64,000 bases of DNA, taken from NCBI GenBank assembly GCA_947175875.1, contig CAMWON010000004.1, forward strand, positions 86,674 through 150,673, read 5' to 3'. The position numbers were made by a program, and so were the translations under genes. How positions within the stretch are numbered: position 1 is the stretch's first letter; each line of letters starts with the position of its first letter. The notes under the pieces are model-generated. The model saw nothing but the letters and a program-made list of their open reading frames with translations. It had not been told where the DNA came from and made no database searches. Source of the stretch: an uncultured Alphaproteobacteria bacterium (GTDB taxonomy: Bacteria > Pseudomonadota > Alphaproteobacteria > Rs-D84). Shown here in pieces: positions 16,398-26,077 of this stretch.

Positions 16398-19300
16398 ATG
16401 GAAAATCAATTCGTACATCTTCGCACACATTCACGTTTTTCCGTTGGAAACGGGACACTTACAATTAAGGCTATTCCGGCGCTGTGCGCGGCGGCCGGCA
16501 TGGGGGCGTGCGCGCTGACCGATACGAATCTGATGTCGGGCGCGGCCGAATTTTCGGATGCTATGCCCAAAAACAAGTTACAGCCGATTATCGGCATAGA
16601 AATTTCTTTGAACCATCATACGGCGGACCCGAAAATTTTACGGATGGAGTCACTGTCGCACATCGTGCTGCTGGCCCAGAATCACGAAGGGTATCTGAAC
16701 CTGTGCGAGCTTAGCCGTATTATGTATATGCGCGGCGAAAATCATCATCTGGGGCCGTATATTTCATGGGGTGAACTGACCGCGCACAGCGCCGGTCTGA
16801 TTTGCCTGTCGGGGGCGCATACGGGGCCGCTGGGGATGGCGCTGCTGAACAATCAGGAGGCTGCCGCGCGCACATATGCAACGCGCATGACAGAGATATT
16901 TGGTGACCGTTTTTATATCGAGATTCAGCGTCACGGTCTGGAGCCGGAAATAAAGACGGAGCCCGGATTCTTGAAAATCGCGCGTGATTTAAATATTCCG
17001 ATTGTCGCGACAAACGACACGTGTTTTGCCGCCGACAGCGACTATGAGGCCGCGGACGCGTTAAGCTGCGTTCTTGGCCAGACCAAGGTTATCGACCCGT
17101 CGCGTCCGCGCAAATCGTCCGAACAATATTTCAAATCGCCCCAGCAGATGGCGGAGCTGTTTTCGGATTTGCCGGAGGCGGTGGAAAATACGGTTATAAT
17201 ATCCCAGCGTTGTGGATTCATGGTAAATGTTCATGAAAAGCCGTTGCTGCCGCGTTTCGGCGACGACTTGGAGACCGAGTGCCAGATGCTGCGTGACAAC
17301 ACGATGAACGGCCTGGCCGAGCGGTTGAAACAGCATAACATTACGGACACCAAGCCTTATTACGAGCAGGCGGAATTTGAGCTGCAGGTTATTATCGGCA
17401 TGGGATTTCCGGGGTACTTTCTAATCGTTGCCGATTATATCGAATGGTGCCGCAAGAACGACGTTTTGACCGGGCCGGGCCGTGGTTCCGGTGCGGGCTC
17501 TATTGTGGCGTGGGCGCTGGGTATTACACACGTTGACCCGTTAAAGTACGGCCTGCTGTTCGAGCGATTCTTAAACCCCGACCGAATATCCATGCCCGAC
17601 TTTGACGTTGACTTTGAGCCGACCGGTATCGAGCGCGTTTTGGCGTACATATGCGATAAATACGGCCATGATTCCGTATGTCGAATCATCACGTTCGGCA
17701 GTCTGCAGGCTCGTGGCGCAATTCGTGATATCGGCCGCGTGTACAGCATGCCCTATTCCAAATCCGACCGTCTGTCAAAGCTGATACCGCAGGATGCCAA
17801 AACGTTGAAAGACGCGGTGGGTTCGTCCGGCGAAATACAGGAAATTCTGGACAATGACGAGGATATGAACAAGGTCGTCCGCGTCGCCCAGGAATTGGAA
17901 GGCAGTCTGCGCAACCTGGGCCAGCATGCGTGCGGCGTTGTTATCGGCGACCGCCCCACGACAAAAATTGCGCCCGTTTACCGCGACCCGGCCAACCCGT
18001 TGCCGTCGTGCCAGTTCGACGGACACTATCTGGAATCAGCGGGACTTATTAAGTTCGACTTTTTGGGGTTGGAAACGCTGGTCGTGCTGAAATACGCGAC
18101 GCGCCTGATTCAGCAGACGCGCGGAATCAATATCGACCTGGACAAGATTCCGACAGACGACGCAAAAACCATGAAATTATGGCAGGCGGGCCTGACAGAA
18201 GGTATATTCCAATTCGATGCCCCGTTTGTTCAGCAGACCCTGCGCAAGATGCACCCGACCAGCTTTTTGGAAATATCGGCGTTGAACGCATTGAACCGAC
18301 CGGGGCCCATCGCATTTATTCCCCAGTTTATCGCCCGTATGCACGGCGAGGAGGAAATCGAATACGTTCATCCAAAGGCGGAGCCTATCTTAAAGGAAAC
18401 GTACGGCATTATCGTGTACCAGGAACAGGTGATGCAGCTGACGCGCGCGCTGGCCGGGTTTACCCGCGGCCAGTCGGACAACGTGCGCAAGGCAATGGGT
18501 AAAAAGATTATCAAGATGTTGGACGAGCTGGAGGGCAAGTTCTATGAGGGCTGCGAGAAAGAGCAGACCCTGGACCGTGCGACGGCAAAAGATTTGTGGG
18601 AAAAGTTTAAGGAATTCGCAAAGTACGCCTTTAACAAATCGCACGCGATTGCGTACTCTATCGTTGCGAACCAGTGCGCGTATCTGAAGGCGAATTATAC
18701 ACCGGAATTTTTGGCGGCGTCCATGTCCAGTAACCTGAATGACACGGACCAGCTGGCGGTGTTTGTGGACGACGCAAAATCAAACTTTAACATTGCAATC
18801 GTTGCGCCTGATATTAACAAGAGCGAGTCGCTGTTCACCGTTCAAAACGGGAAGATAGTTTACGGTCTGGCCGCGATTAAGGGGGTCGGAACCGCCGCGA
18901 CCGACGCGATTGTCGCCGAAAGAAACGCCAATGGAAAATTTAAAAACTTAACCGATTTCGCAAAGCGCTGTGCGCCGATTGTGAACAAAAGAATTTTGGA
19001 GGCTTTCGCCAAGGTCGGCGTTCTGGATTCGCTGGAGTCGAACCGCGCGGCGATATACATGAACGCCGACGCAATATTGTCTTATGCGTCCAAATCGCGT
19101 GACGGCGGGAATACGCTGTCGCTGTTTGCAAACACGGTCGAAGACGACGTGGCCGAAGACCGCCTGCGCAAGAATCTGCCAAAGACGGCGCCGTGGACAT
19201 TCTCGCAGCGTCTGGAAAACGAATTGTCGGCGCTGGGGTTCTATATTTCCGCGCATCCGTTGGACCAGTACAAGCATTTGATTCAGCGCGCCGGAATCGC

Positions 19301-19808
19301 AACCAGTGCGACCCTGGAAAATATGGGCGACAGAAAACCGGTACAGATTGCCGTAAATGCGGGCTCTTTTTCGCGTCGTCGTACCAAGACCGGCAAGGAT
19401 ATGATTACCATTGCCGCCACCGACAGCTACGGCAATATTGACGCGGTGGCGTTCGGTGAATCCGCGGCGGCGTTTGCACAGATATTGTCGTCCGACAACG
19501 TGGTGCTGATTTCCGGCAAGACGTCCTTACGCGACGACCGTGTGTCGATATTTGTGGATTCGATAACACCACTGAACCAGTGGGTGGCGAAAATCGCAAA
19601 TAAAATAACGCTGGACATATGGGATGGCACCACGCTGCCCGATGTTAAAAAGGTGTTGGGCGGTCTGGGGCGCGGACGCGTTCGGGTTCAGTTGAACCTG
19701 CATACGGGGGACAAGATTGCGACGCTGGCCCTGCCTGGTGGTGTGGAGCTGGGGGACAATACGGCGGCGGACCTGATAGGACTTGGGGTAAAGGTTGAAA
19801 TAGAATGA
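16398..19808 (+). CDS. dnaE: DNA polymerase III alpha subunit DnaE
   Basis: Replicative polymerase (1136 aa). Start at ATG 16398, giving MENQFVHLRTHSRFSVGNG; no clear Shine-Dalgarno is visible. An N-terminal PHP domain (about 1-280) opens with the FVHLRTHS metal-site motif. The PolIII palm has GPGRGSGAGSIVAW and PDFDVDFE with the catalytic Asp pair, then QEQVM, KAMGKK and NKSHAIAYS segments of the fingers. A C-terminal helix-hairpin-helix (GLAAIKGVG) and an OB fold (about 980-1090) follow. Length matches DnaE1. Stop overlaps the start of rsmH by 4 nt. In most bacteria dnaE lies elsewhere relative to rsmH, so this pairing is a local feature. Confidence 0.98.
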   Translation: MENQFVHLRTHSRFSVGNGTLTIKAIPALCAAAGMGACALTDTNLMSGAAEFSDAMPKNKLQPIIGIEISLNHHTADPKILRMESLSHIVLLAQNHEGYLNLCELSRIMYMRGENHHLGPYISWGELTAHSAGLICLSGAHTGPLGMALLNNQEAAARTYATRMTEIFGDRFYIEIQRHGLEPEIKTEPGFLKIARDLNIPIVATNDTCFAADSDYEAADALSCVLGQTKVIDPSRPRKSSEQYFKSPQQMAELFSDLPEAVENTVIISQRCGFMVNVHEKPLLPRFGDDLETECQMLRDNTMNGLAERLKQHNITDTKPYYEQAEFELQVIIGMGFPGYFLIVADYIEWCRKNDVLTGPGRGSGAGSIVAWALGITHVDPLKYGLLFERFLNPDRISMPDFDVDFEPTGIERVLAYICDKYGHDSVCRIITFGSLQARGAIRDIGRVYSMPYSKSDRLSKLIPQDAKTLKDAVGSSGEIQEILDNDEDMNKVVRVAQELEGSLRNLGQHACGVVIGDRPTTKIAPVYRDPANPLPSCQFDGHYLESAGLIKFDFLGLETLVVLKYATRLIQQTRGINIDLDKIPTDDAKTMKLWQAGLTEGIFQFDAPFVQQTLRKMHPTSFLEISALNALNRPGPIAFIPQFIARMHGEEEIEYVHPKAEPILKETYGIIVYQEQVMQLTRALAGFTRGQSDNVRKAMGKKIIKMLDELEGKFYEGCEKEQTLDRATAKDLWEKFKEFAKYAFNKSHAIAYSIVANQCAYLKANYTPEFLAASMSSNLNDTDQLAVFVDDAKSNFNIAIVAPDINKSESLFTVQNGKIVYGLAAIKGVGTAATDAIVAERNANGKFKNLTDFAKRCAPIVNKRILEAFAKVGVLDSLESNRAAIYMNADAILSYASKSRDGGNTLSLFANTVEDDVAEDRLRKNLPKTAPWTFSQRLENELSALGFYISAHPLDQYKHLIQRAGIATSATLENMGDRKPVQIAVNAGSFSRRRTKTGKDMITIAATDSYGNIDAVAFGESAAAFAQILSSDNVVLISGKTSLRDDRVSIFVDSITPLNQWVAKIANKITLDIWDGTTLPDVKKVLGGLGRGRVRVQLNLHTGDKIATLALPGGVELGDNTAADLIGLGVKVEIE

Positions 19809-20653
19809 CGAAACATATTCCTGTTTTGTTGGGTGATGTTATGGCGGCGCTGGGGGATGTTCGCGGCATGCGCATAATTGACGCGACGTTCGGCGCCGGC
19901 GGATATACGCGTGCGTTTTTGGACGCCGGGGCGGATGTGACGGCGTTCGACCGCGACCCGCATGTGGCGGACGATGCGGCGGCCGTGGCGAACGAATACG
20001 GCGCGCGATTTACGTTTATTCCGCAGCCCTTTTCAGCAATGGCTGATTTGACCGGCGAGTATGATGCGATTGTTTTTGATTTGGGCATTTCCTCTATGCA
20101 GATTGATATTGCGGACCGCGGTTTTTCGTTTCGCGCCGACGGGCCGCTGGACATGCGCATGTCAGGCAACGGGGCCAGTGCGGCCGATTTGATTGCGAAT
20201 ACGGATGTGGCGGAGTTGGCCCGGATTTTGCGTGACTATGGCGATATAAAAAAAGCCCCCGCGTTGGCGCGCGCCATTCGGGATGCGCGACCCCGGACAA
20301 CCATGGAACTGCGTGACCTTATTTACAATCCGCGTGATATCGCACCGGTGTTTCAGGCGCTGCGCATTGCGGTAAACGATGAAATGGGCGAGGTTCAGCG
20401 GGCGCTGGCCGCCGTGCCGAAATTGTTGCGCGCAGGTGGCAAATGCATTTGTGTGACGTTTCATTCGCTGGAAGACAGAATTGTAAAAAACACATTCCGC
20501 GCGTGGACGACCGCGCCTGGCGACCCGCGCATGCCGGTTGTTGCGGCGGCGCCGTTTTCGGCGATTGCGCCAAAGACCCCGTCGGCGGCCGAATTGGCGC
20601 AAAATCCGCGTGCGCGCAGTGCGCATATGCGCGGCGTTATAAAATCATATTGA
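19805..20653 (+). CDS. rsmH: 16S rRNA m4C1402 methyltransferase RsmH
   Basis: SAM-dependent N4-methyltransferase acting on C1402 in the decoding site of 16S rRNA; 282 aa, slightly shorter than usual. Motifs: HIPVLLGDVM at the N-terminus, SAM-binding IIDATFGAGGYTRA (24-37), FDLGISSMQ and ALRIAVNDEMGEVQ in the substrate domain, and the conserved CVTFHSLEDRIVK near residue 218. rsmH normally opens the dcw division cluster (mraZ-rsmH-ftsL-ftsI); none of those genes are here, so it has been separated from that cluster. Its ATG overlaps the dnaE stop (ATGA). Confidence 0.96.
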   Translation: MTKHIPVLLGDVMAALGDVRGMRIIDATFGAGGYTRAFLDAGADVTAFDRDPHVADDAAAVANEYGARFTFIPQPFSAMADLTGEYDAIVFDLGISSMQIDIADRGFSFRADGPLDMRMSGNGASAADLIANTDVAELARILRDYGDIKKAPALARAIRDARPRTTMELRDLIYNPRDIAPVFQALRIAVNDEMGEVQRALAAVPKLLRAGGKCICVTFHSLEDRIVKNTFRAWTTAPGDPRMPVVAAAPFSAIAPKTPSAAELAQNPRARSAHMRGVIKSY

Positions 20654-20715
20654 CGGGGCGACGGCATATTTTGTACGATTTGCTAAATACTATGAAAGGA
20701 AAGGATTTAAGGGTT

Positions 20716-21225
20716 ATGAAAAAGTCTTTATTGACCGCATTCTCGGCATTTGTGATGGCGATTTTGACTCTGCCGGCGGCGTGGGCCGTATGTCCGGTAT
20801 GCACGGTTGCCGTTGGCGCCGGACTTGAAGGGGCGCGCCTGCTGGGGGTGGATGATGTGATAACCGGAATTTGGGCCGGCGGACTAACGCTATCGTTGTT
20901 TTTCTGGACGGCCGGCTGGTTGAAAAAGCGCGGCGTGACCAGTGTCTGGTGGCAGATTGTCGCGCCGCTGGTCGTATGCTATGGATTGCTGGCGGCGGTG
21001 TATCTGATGCCGGGCGTGACGTTTGGCGCCCAGACTTTGTGGGGTGTTGACAAGTTCCTGCTGGGCATCATTGTTGGTACGGTCGCGTTTTATCTGGGCG
21101 CGCGCTGGTACATTAAAATAAAGCGCGACAATGGCGGGCACGCACGTTTTCCGTTTCAGAAAGTGATTGTGCCGTTAAGCTTTTTGCTGGTCGCAACGGT
21201 TGTGTTCTGGCTGATAACGAAATAA
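20716..21225 (+). CDS. CPVC-motif multi-pass membrane protein
   Basis: Unassigned 169-aa protein. ATG 20716 follows AGGAAAGGATTTAAGGG; an in-frame ATG at 20692 is possible but would place basic residues before the signal. A signal-like helix (residues 4-24) ends just before CPVC (26-29), which should face the periplasm. Three or four further transmembrane helices follow (about 45-68, 78-100, 112-133 and 150-167). A CPxC pair after an export signal suggests thiol redox chemistry or metal binding. I recall similar unnamed CPxC membrane proteins in very diverse bacteria and archaea, but cannot verify this. It is followed 20 nt later by a helical protein that may be its partner. Confidence 0.8.
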   Translation: MKKSLLTAFSAFVMAILTLPAAWAVCPVCTVAVGAGLEGARLLGVDDVITGIWAGGLTLSLFFWTAGWLKKRGVTSVWWQIVAPLVVCYGLLAAVYLMPGVTFGAQTLWGVDKFLLGIIVGTVAFYLGARWYIKIKRDNGGHARFPFQKVIVPLSFLLVATVVFWLITK

Positions 21226-21245
21226 AAAAATTAGGGGTATATATC

Positions 21246-21869
21246 ATGAAACGTACAAGCACAAAGAAACCGGCGGCAAAAAAGCTGACGCTGGAAGAAT
21301 TGGTTGAACAGGCCGATGCGGCAAAAAAAGTCAATCCGCTGGATTTGTCCTCGGACCAGGACTTGTCCATCGCGCTGATGAATCTGATTTCGTTGGAAGA
21401 ACACTTTTTCTTCAGCGGTGCGAAAACACGCAAGACCGGCTTTTACGACATGATTAACACCGTACGTGAAATGCGCAAGGAGCTGATGGAACGCATCGTT
21501 CAGAAATCCAGTGCGGAAAACGGAGAAGTTTGGTGCATATCCAAGCATCTGCTGGCGGCCTCTATGCGGTTGATGGAGGTTGGTACAAAGGCTCTTGGCG
21601 CCGGCAATACAAAAGACGCATACGCCATGTTTGATAAGGCGTACGACCTGTATTCCCTGTTCTGGGGAATTAACATGAATCTCATTGATTTGACCGGGGT
21701 TCAGCAGACCGTGCCGGAATTTTATGCCGGTGCGACAAAAGAATGCAAGCTGAAATCCGCGGCAAAGCCGTCGGCCCCCGCAGATACGACTGATGCGGGT
21801 GCTTCGAAATCGACGGTTCGTCGTTTGGGCAACTGGGTGAAAAATGCGGTGAATTGTTGTATAGAATAA
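21246..21869 (+). CDS. Helical cytoplasmic protein paired with the CPVC membrane protein
   Basis: Unassigned 207-aa protein without signal peptide or membrane segment. A basic N-terminus (KRTSTKKPAAKK) precedes an all-helical domain (about 15-165) with DLSSDQDLSIALMNLISLEE and GEVWCISKHLLAASMRLMEV as its most striking, conserved-looking blocks. The C-terminal tail is Ala/Ser-rich and ends in NCCIE. The tandem arrangement with the CPVC membrane protein suggests a functional pair, for example a cytoplasmic regulator of the membrane protein. This is inference from gene order only. Possible DUF membership was not resolved from the sequence by eye. Confidence 0.75.
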   Translation: MKRTSTKKPAAKKLTLEELVEQADAAKKVNPLDLSSDQDLSIALMNLISLEEHFFFSGAKTRKTGFYDMINTVREMRKELMERIVQKSSAENGEVWCISKHLLAASMRLMEVGTKALGAGNTKDAYAMFDKAYDLYSLFWGINMNLIDLTGVQQTVPEFYAGATKECKLKSAAKPSAPADTTDAGASKSTVRRLGNWVKNAVNCCIE

Positions 21870-21929
21870 AAATTCGGTATTGATTCCGTTTGTCGAAACG
21901 TGATAGAATACCAACAGAGAGAAGTAAAT

Positions 21930-24293
21930 TTGAGCATTTGTTCTGCGCAAATTTTTAAAGTTTCATTGTTTGTTGCTGCATTGATTGGCGGTGGCAATGT
22001 CTTTGCTGCCCAGGCGCCAAATCCGCGCGGTGGTGCGGTATCCGCCACAACAACGACGGCCAGTGCGCGCACCGACGGCCGTGATGTGCGCCGCGGTACC
22101 GTTCAACAGGCGCCGTCCGCAACCGTATCACGCAGTGCGACGCGTCGTCCGGCCACAACGGTCAGCCGGGCTGCAACGGGCAAGACGTCAACCGCGGCGT
22201 CAAATGTTTCTGCGCGCAGCGCGACGGCGACACCGCGTACGGTGGTAACTGCAGCGCCGATATCTCATACAACGACAGGCCGCGCCGCATCGTCACATGT
22301 TGTGCGCAGCGCAACCGGCGCATCGTCTGCGCGCAGCGCAACACCCACGAACGTATCGCGTGCGGCAACGGCGCGTGCGACGGCTGTGTTTGATGATATT
22401 TCGGCCATTGGCGGCGGATACGCCGCATGCCGCGAGGCGTATGCCACATGCATGGACCAGTTTTGCGCCAAGGCGAACGATACGTATCGTCGCTGTTATT
22501 GCAGTTCCAAATTTACGGAATTTCGTGACACGGAAAACGCACTGGACCAGGCAAAGACCCTGTTGATGCAGTTTGAGGATAATAATCTGAACGCAGTTGA
22601 CAAGACTGCGGCAGAGGTTAATGCGATGTACAGTGCCACGGTCGGCGAATTGGCAATTAAAAAGGATACCAGTGCGGCCGCAAATACACTGAATGAAATC
22701 GGCGACCTGCTGTCGGGAAAGAAAAAGGCCACGACATCCAACAGTTCGACAACGTCTTTGGGGATTATGTCGTTTGATTTTACTGAAGATGTCGATGATA
22801 TATGGTCCGGCGGCGGCAGTTCTATATTCAGTACCTCGTCGGGCGAGGATTTAAGTCAGCTGGAGGGACAGAAACTGTATGATTCCGCCAATTCACAGTG
22901 CTTAAAAATTATTGCGGAATCATGCGAAAACAATGCGGTTCTGACAATGGCGCGCAGTTCTTATAGCATTCTGATATCCCAGGACTGCAACGCATATGAA
23001 AAGAAAATAAACAATCAAAAAGAAGCGGTAAAGCAGACGGTGCGCCAGGCGGAAAAGATTTTGCGCGATGCGCGTCTGGAGGAATATCGTGCGCACAATT
23101 CCGCCGATGTCAATGAATGTTTGGACAAGGTGCGCACCGCCCTGACGCAGGATACGGCATGTGGTGCAAACTATAAAAGATGCTTGGACTACAGCGGTGT
23201 TTATATCGACCAGAATACCGGCGATCCGATTTACAGCCCTCGCCTGTTCCAGCTGGTTGAGCAGATAAATCTGGACGGTTCGTCAGATGTTCTGGGACGG
23301 AACGCACAATTTAACCAGTTCCTTGACTCAAAGAAAATGTTTGCAACAACCGCGCTGGATTCGTGCCGTGATATTTCCGATATTGTTTGGACCGAGTTTA
23401 AGCGCACGGCCCTGATTGAAATCGCCCAGGCCCAGGACGCCAAGATAGAAGAAGTAAAGATGTCGTGTGTCAGCACGATGGCCGATTGCTATGACACACA
23501 GTCGAACGCCCTGAAAAGCTTTGACAACACGACGTCACAATATTCCGGTGCGACCGCCGCATACGCCGCGCGCACCATGTGCCAGGACAAGGTTGCCGCA
23601 TGCGCCGCATTATATGCAGGCGCCAACGATGTCCAGTGCCAGTTTGACAACAACGGTCGCCTGACAAACGGCGCGGTATGCGGTCTGACCGCCTTGGTCA
23701 GCTTTGTGCAGACGGTTGACGACGTTCGTGTGGCCGAGGGGTGTGCGACGGCGTTGGAGAACAAGCTGAAGGATACGTGCACGCCGAAAACCGGCGACAA
23801 GGGGTATCCGTGGAACTGTCGCGGAATGTCACGCGAAGAGCTGACAACCACAGTTCGTGGCTATGCACAGATGTATTGTGCCGATCCGACGACACAGACT
23901 TTGGCGGCGGAAACGGAAACCACGGTCAACAAGGCAATAAACGATTTGTATGAAGAGTTGGATTACCAGCTGATGGAGACTTGTGAAGAGCTTGACGGAT
24001 ACTGGCTGGATCGTGACGCACAGATGTATAATGGTCTGTCAGGGACATTATTGACTGCGTTCTATGCGAATGTGTTTGGTGGACGCCAAAATACGGATGA
24101 GCTGTCGTGGGGACGTTGTGTCCAGAATGATACGCAGATACAATGTGAAAACTATAATAGTGGTAAAGATAACAAAGTTGCAACGTATGACAGACAGAAG
24201 GACGAGTGCGTTTTCACAGATGAATGGTACAAAATGAAATGTGAGACCATGCAAGGGTATTATGAAAACAGCGTATGCTATGTTGCCAAATAA
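21930..24293 (+). CDS. Large exported Cys-rich protein of unknown function
   Basis: Unrecognised protein of 787 aa. Start placed at TTG 21930, because AGAGAGAAG lies 6-8 nt upstream and the resulting N-terminus is a good signal peptide (KVSLFVAALIGGGNVFAAQ). Next is a low-complexity Ala/Thr/Ser/Arg region (about residues 25-155). The rest is a helical Cys-rich body with regularly spaced Cys (YAACREAYATCMDQFCAKA near 165, then CRDISDI, CVSTMADCYD, CATALENKLKDTC). The spacing suggests disulfide-linked helical hairpins rather than TNFR-like modules. A GTG at 21900 would give a longer form. It ends 19 nt before another exported Cys-rich gene and is probably co-transcribed with it. Confidence 0.75.
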   Translation: MSICSAQIFKVSLFVAALIGGGNVFAAQAPNPRGGAVSATTTTASARTDGRDVRRGTVQQAPSATVSRSATRRPATTVSRAATGKTSTAASNVSARSATATPRTVVTAAPISHTTTGRAASSHVVRSATGASSARSATPTNVSRAATARATAVFDDISAIGGGYAACREAYATCMDQFCAKANDTYRRCYCSSKFTEFRDTENALDQAKTLLMQFEDNNLNAVDKTAAEVNAMYSATVGELAIKKDTSAAANTLNEIGDLLSGKKKATTSNSSTTSLGIMSFDFTEDVDDIWSGGGSSIFSTSSGEDLSQLEGQKLYDSANSQCLKIIAESCENNAVLTMARSSYSILISQDCNAYEKKINNQKEAVKQTVRQAEKILRDARLEEYRAHNSADVNECLDKVRTALTQDTACGANYKRCLDYSGVYIDQNTGDPIYSPRLFQLVEQINLDGSSDVLGRNAQFNQFLDSKKMFATTALDSCRDISDIVWTEFKRTALIEIAQAQDAKIEEVKMSCVSTMADCYDTQSNALKSFDNTTSQYSGATAAYAARTMCQDKVAACAALYAGANDVQCQFDNNGRLTNGAVCGLTALVSFVQTVDDVRVAEGCATALENKLKDTCTPKTGDKGYPWNCRGMSREELTTTVRGYAQMYCADPTTQTLAAETETTVNKAINDLYEELDYQLMETCEELDGYWLDRDAQMYNGLSGTLLTAFYANVFGGRQNTDELSWGRCVQNDTQIQCENYNSGKDNKVATYDRQKDECVFTDEWYKMKCETMQGYYENSVCYVAK

Positions 24294-24312
24294 CTTACTG
24301 CGGTGGAAAAAT

Positions 24313-25539
24313 ATGAAAAATACATTCTTGGTGTCTTTTGCAGTGTACAGCGCCTTTGTTGCCGGAGCAGTAGCGGGTGGCGGGAATAATGTTTCGCAAT
24401 ATATCGGTGATTGGGGTGGCGGCAAATGGGCCGTGTGCGGGCAGCATACACTGAATTCCAATAATGCGTGCATAGGCGCCACAAGTACTTGTGCAAATCG
24501 AGCGATGTTTGCGCGCAATTATACCGATGAATGGGCGGTCCAGATGCTGGTTGCGATGAAGGTGACCGCAAATGGTGCGCAATTTTGTCCGGTTCAGGTA
24601 GAGGGAAAAAATAAAAACAAAGGCAACGCATGGACCGAATATGCGGCGGCCGGCTCTAATTGCGTATGGTTGTGCAAGGCGGGCTTTTCCGGTGACGGCT
24701 GTACGACTGAATTAAGTGCCGTATCGTCGTGTGATCCGACGCCGTTGAAGGCGAGCAACTATTCCAGTATCGGGCGTATCGCTTCGGGCGCAAATATTGA
24801 AGACAGCGTTGCAATGTTTGCTTTTAACAATTATAACGGCTGTGGTGTTCATAAGGGCCAGGAACACGATATCATTCTGGGGGTAACGCGTTGGACGCCC
24901 AGTGGACATGGTGCTTTTGTTCAACAGCTGATTGTTCGTGCGGAACGCAGCGGCTGGAAACATATGGACTCTTGGGCTACAATATATCCTGCGGCGGGTG
25001 CCACAGAAATTTTAGTTTGCAAGAACGGATATAAACCAAATGCGGCCGGTACGGATTGTGATGAAATAAATATGAATGTGTGCGCCCAGGCGCAGGCTTG
25101 CTCTGGTTGGTCAAATGCAGGATTTGATGAAAAACAGCACGTTATGGTTCAGGCGTCGGGGCAAACTTGTTATGAGTTTAGATGTGCGCAACAAGGGTAT
25201 GCGTTTCAATCCGCTGCGGACAGGACGTGTGTTGAATGCTCTAGCAGTCTGCGAGATGGCGCACATCCGGTTAGTGGGTTATGTGTAAAATGTGAAATTG
25301 GTAAAATCTTTAATAGAGAAACCGGAGAATGCGCAGATGCGGACGCGTTTAACAAGTCTGATATGCAGTATGGCAAAGGAAAGAATAAGAGTGCTCAGTC
25401 GGATATTACCAAGCAATGTTGGACTTTTTCAATTCCAGAGGAATATACGGTTTGTGTAAAGACCGGAGGCGGTCAGACATCGCCATCGTCGGACAGTGGT
25501 TCGGTGTCGCGTGCCGCGCGTCAGCCGATACGTCGATAA
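24313..25539 (+). CDS. Exported Cys-rich protein of unknown function
   Basis: Unrecognised 408-aa protein starting at ATG 24313 with a signal peptide (KNTFLVSFAVYSAFVAGAVA). The mature part holds about 25 Cys. It has a lectin-like sounding but unassigned N-terminal half (WAVCGQHTL, NNYNGCGVHKGQEHDI) and, in the C-terminal third, EGF/TNFR-like pieces (CKNGYKPNAAGTDC, CVECSSSL, CVKCEIGKIFNRETGEC). It lies 19 nt after the 787-aa exported gene, suggesting a two-gene envelope operon. The DNA looks more AT-rich than the neighbouring housekeeping genes. The operon ends in the terminator at 25547-25577. Confidence 0.75.
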   Translation: MKNTFLVSFAVYSAFVAGAVAGGGNNVSQYIGDWGGGKWAVCGQHTLNSNNACIGATSTCANRAMFARNYTDEWAVQMLVAMKVTANGAQFCPVQVEGKNKNKGNAWTEYAAAGSNCVWLCKAGFSGDGCTTELSAVSSCDPTPLKASNYSSIGRIASGANIEDSVAMFAFNNYNGCGVHKGQEHDIILGVTRWTPSGHGAFVQQLIVRAERSGWKHMDSWATIYPAAGATEILVCKNGYKPNAAGTDCDEINMNVCAQAQACSGWSNAGFDEKQHVMVQASGQTCYEFRCAQQGYAFQSAADRTCVECSSSLRDGAHPVSGLCVKCEIGKIFNRETGECADADAFNKSDMQYGKGKNKSAQSDITKQCWTFSIPEEYTVCVKTGGGQTSPSSDSGSVSRAARQPIRR

Positions 25540-25546
25540 AGAGCAT

Positions 25547-25577
25547 AAAAAAATCCCGCCGTTTGACGGGATTTTTT
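25547..25577. terminator. Bidirectional terminator between the Cys-rich operon and the XRE gene
   Basis: AAAAAATCCCG (25548-25558) pairs with CGGGATTTTTT (25567-25577). A- and T-runs on both sides allow use in both directions by the convergent genes. Confidence 0.85.
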
Positions 25578-25591
25578 ATGTTATTCTTTTT

Positions 25592-26005
25592 TTATGCGGC
25601 GCCGTTCAAGGTTTTCATAAGCTTCATTATCATTTGGCGCGTTTCGTCGTTCGGCAATTTCCAGTACAGATTGATAAGTTGCAGTGACTCGTTCTTGCCC
25701 AGCGGATCGTTGGCGGTCTGTTCCGCCACATGTAATGGCCGGCCAGATCTTGTCTCTTCGGGCATGTTGCCGGGCAGACCACTGAAAAAGAACGATACCG
25801 GCGTTTCCAAAAGAGTGCTGAGTTCAAACAGGCGGGCCGCAGAAACGCGGTTGCCGGCCGTTTCATATTTTTGAATCTGCTGAAAAGTGACCCCGCATTT
25901 TTTTGCCAAATCTTTCTGGGATAATCCCATCATGGTTCGACGTAGTTGCAGTCTTTGTCCGATATGTTCATCTACGGCTGTCGGGGTAAATGCTTTACCG
26001 CTCAT
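25592..26005 (-). CDS. XRE-family helix-turn-helix regulator
   Basis: Cytoplasmic DNA-binding protein of 137 aa. Start ATG 26005 has GAGAGGAAAA directly upstream. The HTH_3 domain spans about residues 12-70: IGQRLQLRRTMMGLSQKDLA with the recognition helix FQQIQKYETAGNRVSAARL and SFFFSGLP. The C-terminal 60 residues are helical (LQLINLYWKLPNDETRQMIM) and probably dimerise. This architecture is common in alphaproteobacterial regulators related to stress or phage-type repressors. It is divergent from gpmI, and their promoters share a palindromic -35 box, so it may control itself and gpmI (inference). Confidence 0.9.
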   Translation of the reverse strand: MSGKAFTPTAVDEHIGQRLQLRRTMMGLSQKDLAKKCGVTFQQIQKYETAGNRVSAARLFELSTLLETPVSFFFSGLPGNMPEETRSGRPLHVAEQTANDPLGKNESLQLINLYWKLPNDETRQMIMKLMKTLNGAA

Positions 26006-26048
26006 TTTTCCTCTCCAATGCAAAATCTAATATATGATATTTATCCTA

Positions 26049-26077
26049 TTTATACATGTTTTCTTTTTCTTTTGCAA
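26049..26077 (-). promoter_or_regulatory. Promoter of the XRE gene
   Basis: Minus-strand TTGCAA (26072-26077) and TATAAA (26049-26054) with a 17-nt spacer. The -35 hexamer is a palindrome and is used by the divergent gpmI promoter as well. Confidence 0.65.
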
